In this document: positions 62,374 to 64,000 of the stretch, piece by piece
How the letters are laid out: each line of letters starts with the position of its first letter
How positions within the stretch are numbered: position 1 is the stretch's first letter
NCBI GenBank assembly: GCA_963744345.1
Contig: CAVUTD010000004.1
Location: forward strand, 62,001 to 126,000
DNA: 64,000 nt
DNA from: DASTFP01 sp963744345
GTDB lineage: Bacteria; Verrucomicrobiota; Verrucomicrobiia; Chthoniobacterales; Terrimicrobiaceae
Direction of reading: 5' to 3'
Translations under genes and position numbers: made by a program
The notes under the pieces: generated by a model
The model's input: only the letters and a program-made list of their open reading frames with translations
Database searches by the model: none
What the model was told of the DNA's origin: nothing

Positions 62374-63276
62374 ATGACACCGCAAGAACGACTCGCTCGA
62401 ATTAACGCGGAGCTCGCAGCTGACGAACAAGTGCCGCAGTTGGATACCCTGGGCATTCCTGAAGCCGCCCTCGCAGAAGCCGCTGCTACGCCTAAGAAGT
62501 ACCGGCTCCTGGCGGAGGGGGACTCATGGTTCGATTACCCGCTCGGCAAAGATGTTCTCGATTATCTCAACAACTTCTTTAAGCACCCCATTACCAAGCT
62601 CGCTCGGGCCGGCTCCACACTGAATGAGCTCGTTTACGGCCCCGACAAACTTTTTAAGACTGATCCAAGTCAGGGCAAAACTCGCCTCACCAAGGTCGTG
62701 GAGAAGCTTCGCCAACAGCGTTTCGACGCCTTGCTGTTTTCAGGAGGAGGCAACGATATTGCCGGGCCGGAGTTTTTTTCCTTTATCAATCACGCCGCGT
62801 CAGAGCTGCCCAACCCGAACCAAAGCGTCCTCGATGGAGTGGTCAATAGCACCTTTCGTAAGGCTTATGAAGACATGGTCGAGGTCTTGCTAACAGAGTC
62901 GCAAAACCAAGGGATCCACCTGCCGATCTTTGTGCATGGTTACGACTATCCTTGGCCCGATGGACGGGGAGCGGTCGCCCTCGGAATTGTCGGACCATGG
63001 TTTGAGGACTCCTTTCGAAAAAAGGGCTACCCGCTGCTGACTGGTGATGGACCAGATCTTGACCAGCGTCGCGCGATCGTCGCCGCATTCATTAAGGCGG
63101 TGAACGATATGCTCGACGGACTACAGACAAAATACGCCGGTAAGGTTTTCAAGGTTGATCTCCTTGGCACCTTGCCAAACCGCAGTGATTGGACTGATGA
63201 ATTGCACCCAACCAATGCGGGCTTTGCCGCTGTAGCCCTGAAATTTAATAACAAGCTCTACGAGGTCCTGCAATAG
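62374..63276 (+). CDS. SGNH/GDSL hydrolase family protein
   Basis: A 300-aa hydrolase. Block I is LLAEGDSWFDYPLG near residue 48 with the nucleophile Ser, block III SGGGNDIAGPEFF near 122 with the oxyanion Asn, and block V DELHPTNAGFAAVA near 275 with the catalytic Asp-His pair. No signal peptide is present, so it may act in the cytosol or be secreted by another route. Natural substrates are likely esters or acylated glycans. Confidence 0.88.
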   Translation: MTPQERLARINAELAADEQVPQLDTLGIPEAALAEAAATPKKYRLLAEGDSWFDYPLGKDVLDYLNNFFKHPITKLARAGSTLNELVYGPDKLFKTDPSQGKTRLTKVVEKLRQQRFDALLFSGGGNDIAGPEFFSFINHAASELPNPNQSVLDGVVNSTFRKAYEDMVEVLLTESQNQGIHLPIFVHGYDYPWPDGRGAVALGIVGPWFEDSFRKKGYPLLTGDGPDLDQRRAIVAAFIKAVNDMLDGLQTKYAGKVFKVDLLGTLPNRSDWTDELHPTNAGFAAVALKFNNKLYEVLQ

Positions 63277-63510
63277 CGCTCATAGTCAAGAGCTCAATTC
63301 GCCTCGGCCCTTAAGGACACGTCCGAGCGAACTTGTCGCGATTTGACGCGTCACTGGCCGAGGCGAGGCGGCGTGAACGCAATAGCGCCTATATCCTGTT
63401 CCCTCAATTCGCCTCTCCTCTGATGTCCTTGTGCTTGCAAGACTTGGCACCGGGGCCGTAGCCTCGTCATTTCCCCCGACGAATTTCACCCCCCACCCGA
63501 CGAGGAAGAC
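63277..63510. repeat. Spacer with imperfect 110-bp-spaced direct repeats and a palindrome
   Basis: GCAATAGCGC occurs at 63270-63279 and 63379-63388, and CTCAATTCGCCTC at 63293-63305 and 63403-63415, so the two blocks repeat in the same order about 110 bp apart. An 11-bp inverted repeat (TCGCCTCGGCC at 63299-63309, its complement at 63356-63366) lies within. It may be a partial local duplication or a weak terminator region. Confidence 0.5.
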
Positions 63511-64000
63511 ATGAAGACGCAACGGATTGTAAAAACTCTGACGTTCTGCGTGGCCATGAGTATCGGCTCCATCGCCGGAAGCGACGTCGTCACCGAATGG
63601 AACACCGCCGCGCTAAACGCAATCCGCGGCAGCAATAGGATACCGCCAACGACGCCACCCCAAGCTTCTCGTGCGCTCGCCATTCTCCACGCCTCGATCT
63701 ATGACGCAGTAAACGGTATCGCGCGTACTTATGAACCCTACTTTGTGGAGGAAAGGGGTCCAATGACCGCCTCGCAAGAAGCCGCCGCCAGCGCGGCCGC
63801 ACATAGAGTGCTGACGGTGCTGTTTCCGGCGAGCGCACCGATCTTTGCGGAACTCCATGAAGCCACCCTGGCCGAAATTCGGGACGGCCCGTACAAACGC
63901 CGCGGGTTGGAGTGGGGTGAATCAGTAGCGGATCAGATTCTGAGCTGGCGCGCCCAAGACAAGTCGGACAACGTTGTGCAGCCACCGGACAGCAATAAAT
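63511..64000 (+). CDS. Vanadium-dependent haloperoxidase-like protein (partial, runs off window)
   Basis: The first 163 residues of a secreted PAP2/vanadium haloperoxidase-type protein. A signal peptide (TLTFCVAMSIGSIAGS) is followed by VVTEWNTAALNAIRG, the usual start of this family, and by ASRALAILHASIYDAVNGI. The metal-binding His-rich core would lie beyond 64000, so the catalytic residues cannot be checked. ATG 63511 follows GAGGAAGAC, a plausible ribosome site. Confidence 0.82.
   Translation, partial: MKTQRIVKTLTFCVAMSIGSIAGSDVVTEWNTAALNAIRGSNRIPPTTPPQASRALAILHASIYDAVNGIARTYEPYFVEERGPMTASQEAAASAAAHRVLTVLFPASAPIFAELHEATLAEIRDGPYKRRGLEWGESVADQILSWRAQDKSDNVVQPPDSNK

Noticed and set aside
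1..64000. CRISPR arrays, rRNA genes, plasmid or phage replication genes
   Set aside because: No regularly spaced repeats, rRNA-like sequence, cas, replication initiator, integrase or phage structural genes were seen.

Overview
The window looks like chromosomal DNA of a Gram-negative, soil-type bacterium, most likely Verrucomicrobiota (Chthoniobacterales or 'Spartobacteria'-like). The reasons are a fused lpxC-fabZ gene followed by lpxA (outer-membrane lipid A), many lipoproteins, a low-affinity iron permease, and a large set of envelope and stress proteins of the kind common in that phylum. This placement is inference from gene content. No rRNA or other lineage marker is present.

Layout. (1) 77-3486: a short-chain dehydrogenase translationally coupled to a FAD/Rieske oxidoreductase, then a second membrane-tethered dehydrogenase. 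(2) 3557-12684, minus strand: nine head-to-tail genes, nearly all overlapping by ATGA or separated by one base. They encode two sugar-nucleotide epimerases, four glycosyltransferase-like proteins, myo-inositol-phosphate synthase, a methyltransferase and a glycoside hydrolase whose barrel appears circularly permuted. A divergent arm (12878-14947) adds a zinc dehydrogenase and another CgeB-like glycosyltransferase. Together they look like a pathway for an inositol-containing glycoside or small glycan. (3) 15146-34446: stress and envelope genes (DUF892 ferritin-like, CsbD, YihY/BrkB, AI-2E-type permease, a very large GT4 fusion, iron permease, Fur, a small zinc-ribbon protein), an intact IS1595 element with an 8-bp target duplication, hisF, an amidase and an RluA enzyme. 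Inside it, 16140-19962 is a scar: a DUF2383-like gene is split by about 3.4 kb carrying a frameshifted FAD oxidoreductase, a truncated ORF and a tRNA-Thr 3' fragment.

(4) 34468-45899: housekeeping genes: an ABC ATPase, a cNMP-binding protein, lpxC-fabZ, lpxA, an RRM protein, murJ-tsaC-purE (minus), csp-aroK, and the glycolytic run gap-pgk-tpiA. (5) 45900-47192: broken response-regulator pieces and a lipoprotein. (6) 47493-54803: a methyltransferase, a UDP-sugar epimerase, a PfkB kinase and an iron-type ABC importer (ATPase, binding protein, fused double permease). (7) 54933-64000: a lipoprotein alpha/beta hydrolase, an L,D-transpeptidase-like protein, a UPF0173 hydrolase, TatA, a secreted endonuclease/phosphatase-like protein (frameshifted), a thioredoxin-fold protein without CxxC, decayed tyrosinase and SCO1 genes, an SGNH hydrolase and the start of a vanadium haloperoxidase-like gene.

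Five otherwise convincing genes or gene segments are broken by single-base indels, mostly in short G/C runs. This suggests either consensus errors in the sequence or real decay, so these genes should be read as possibly intact in the living organism.
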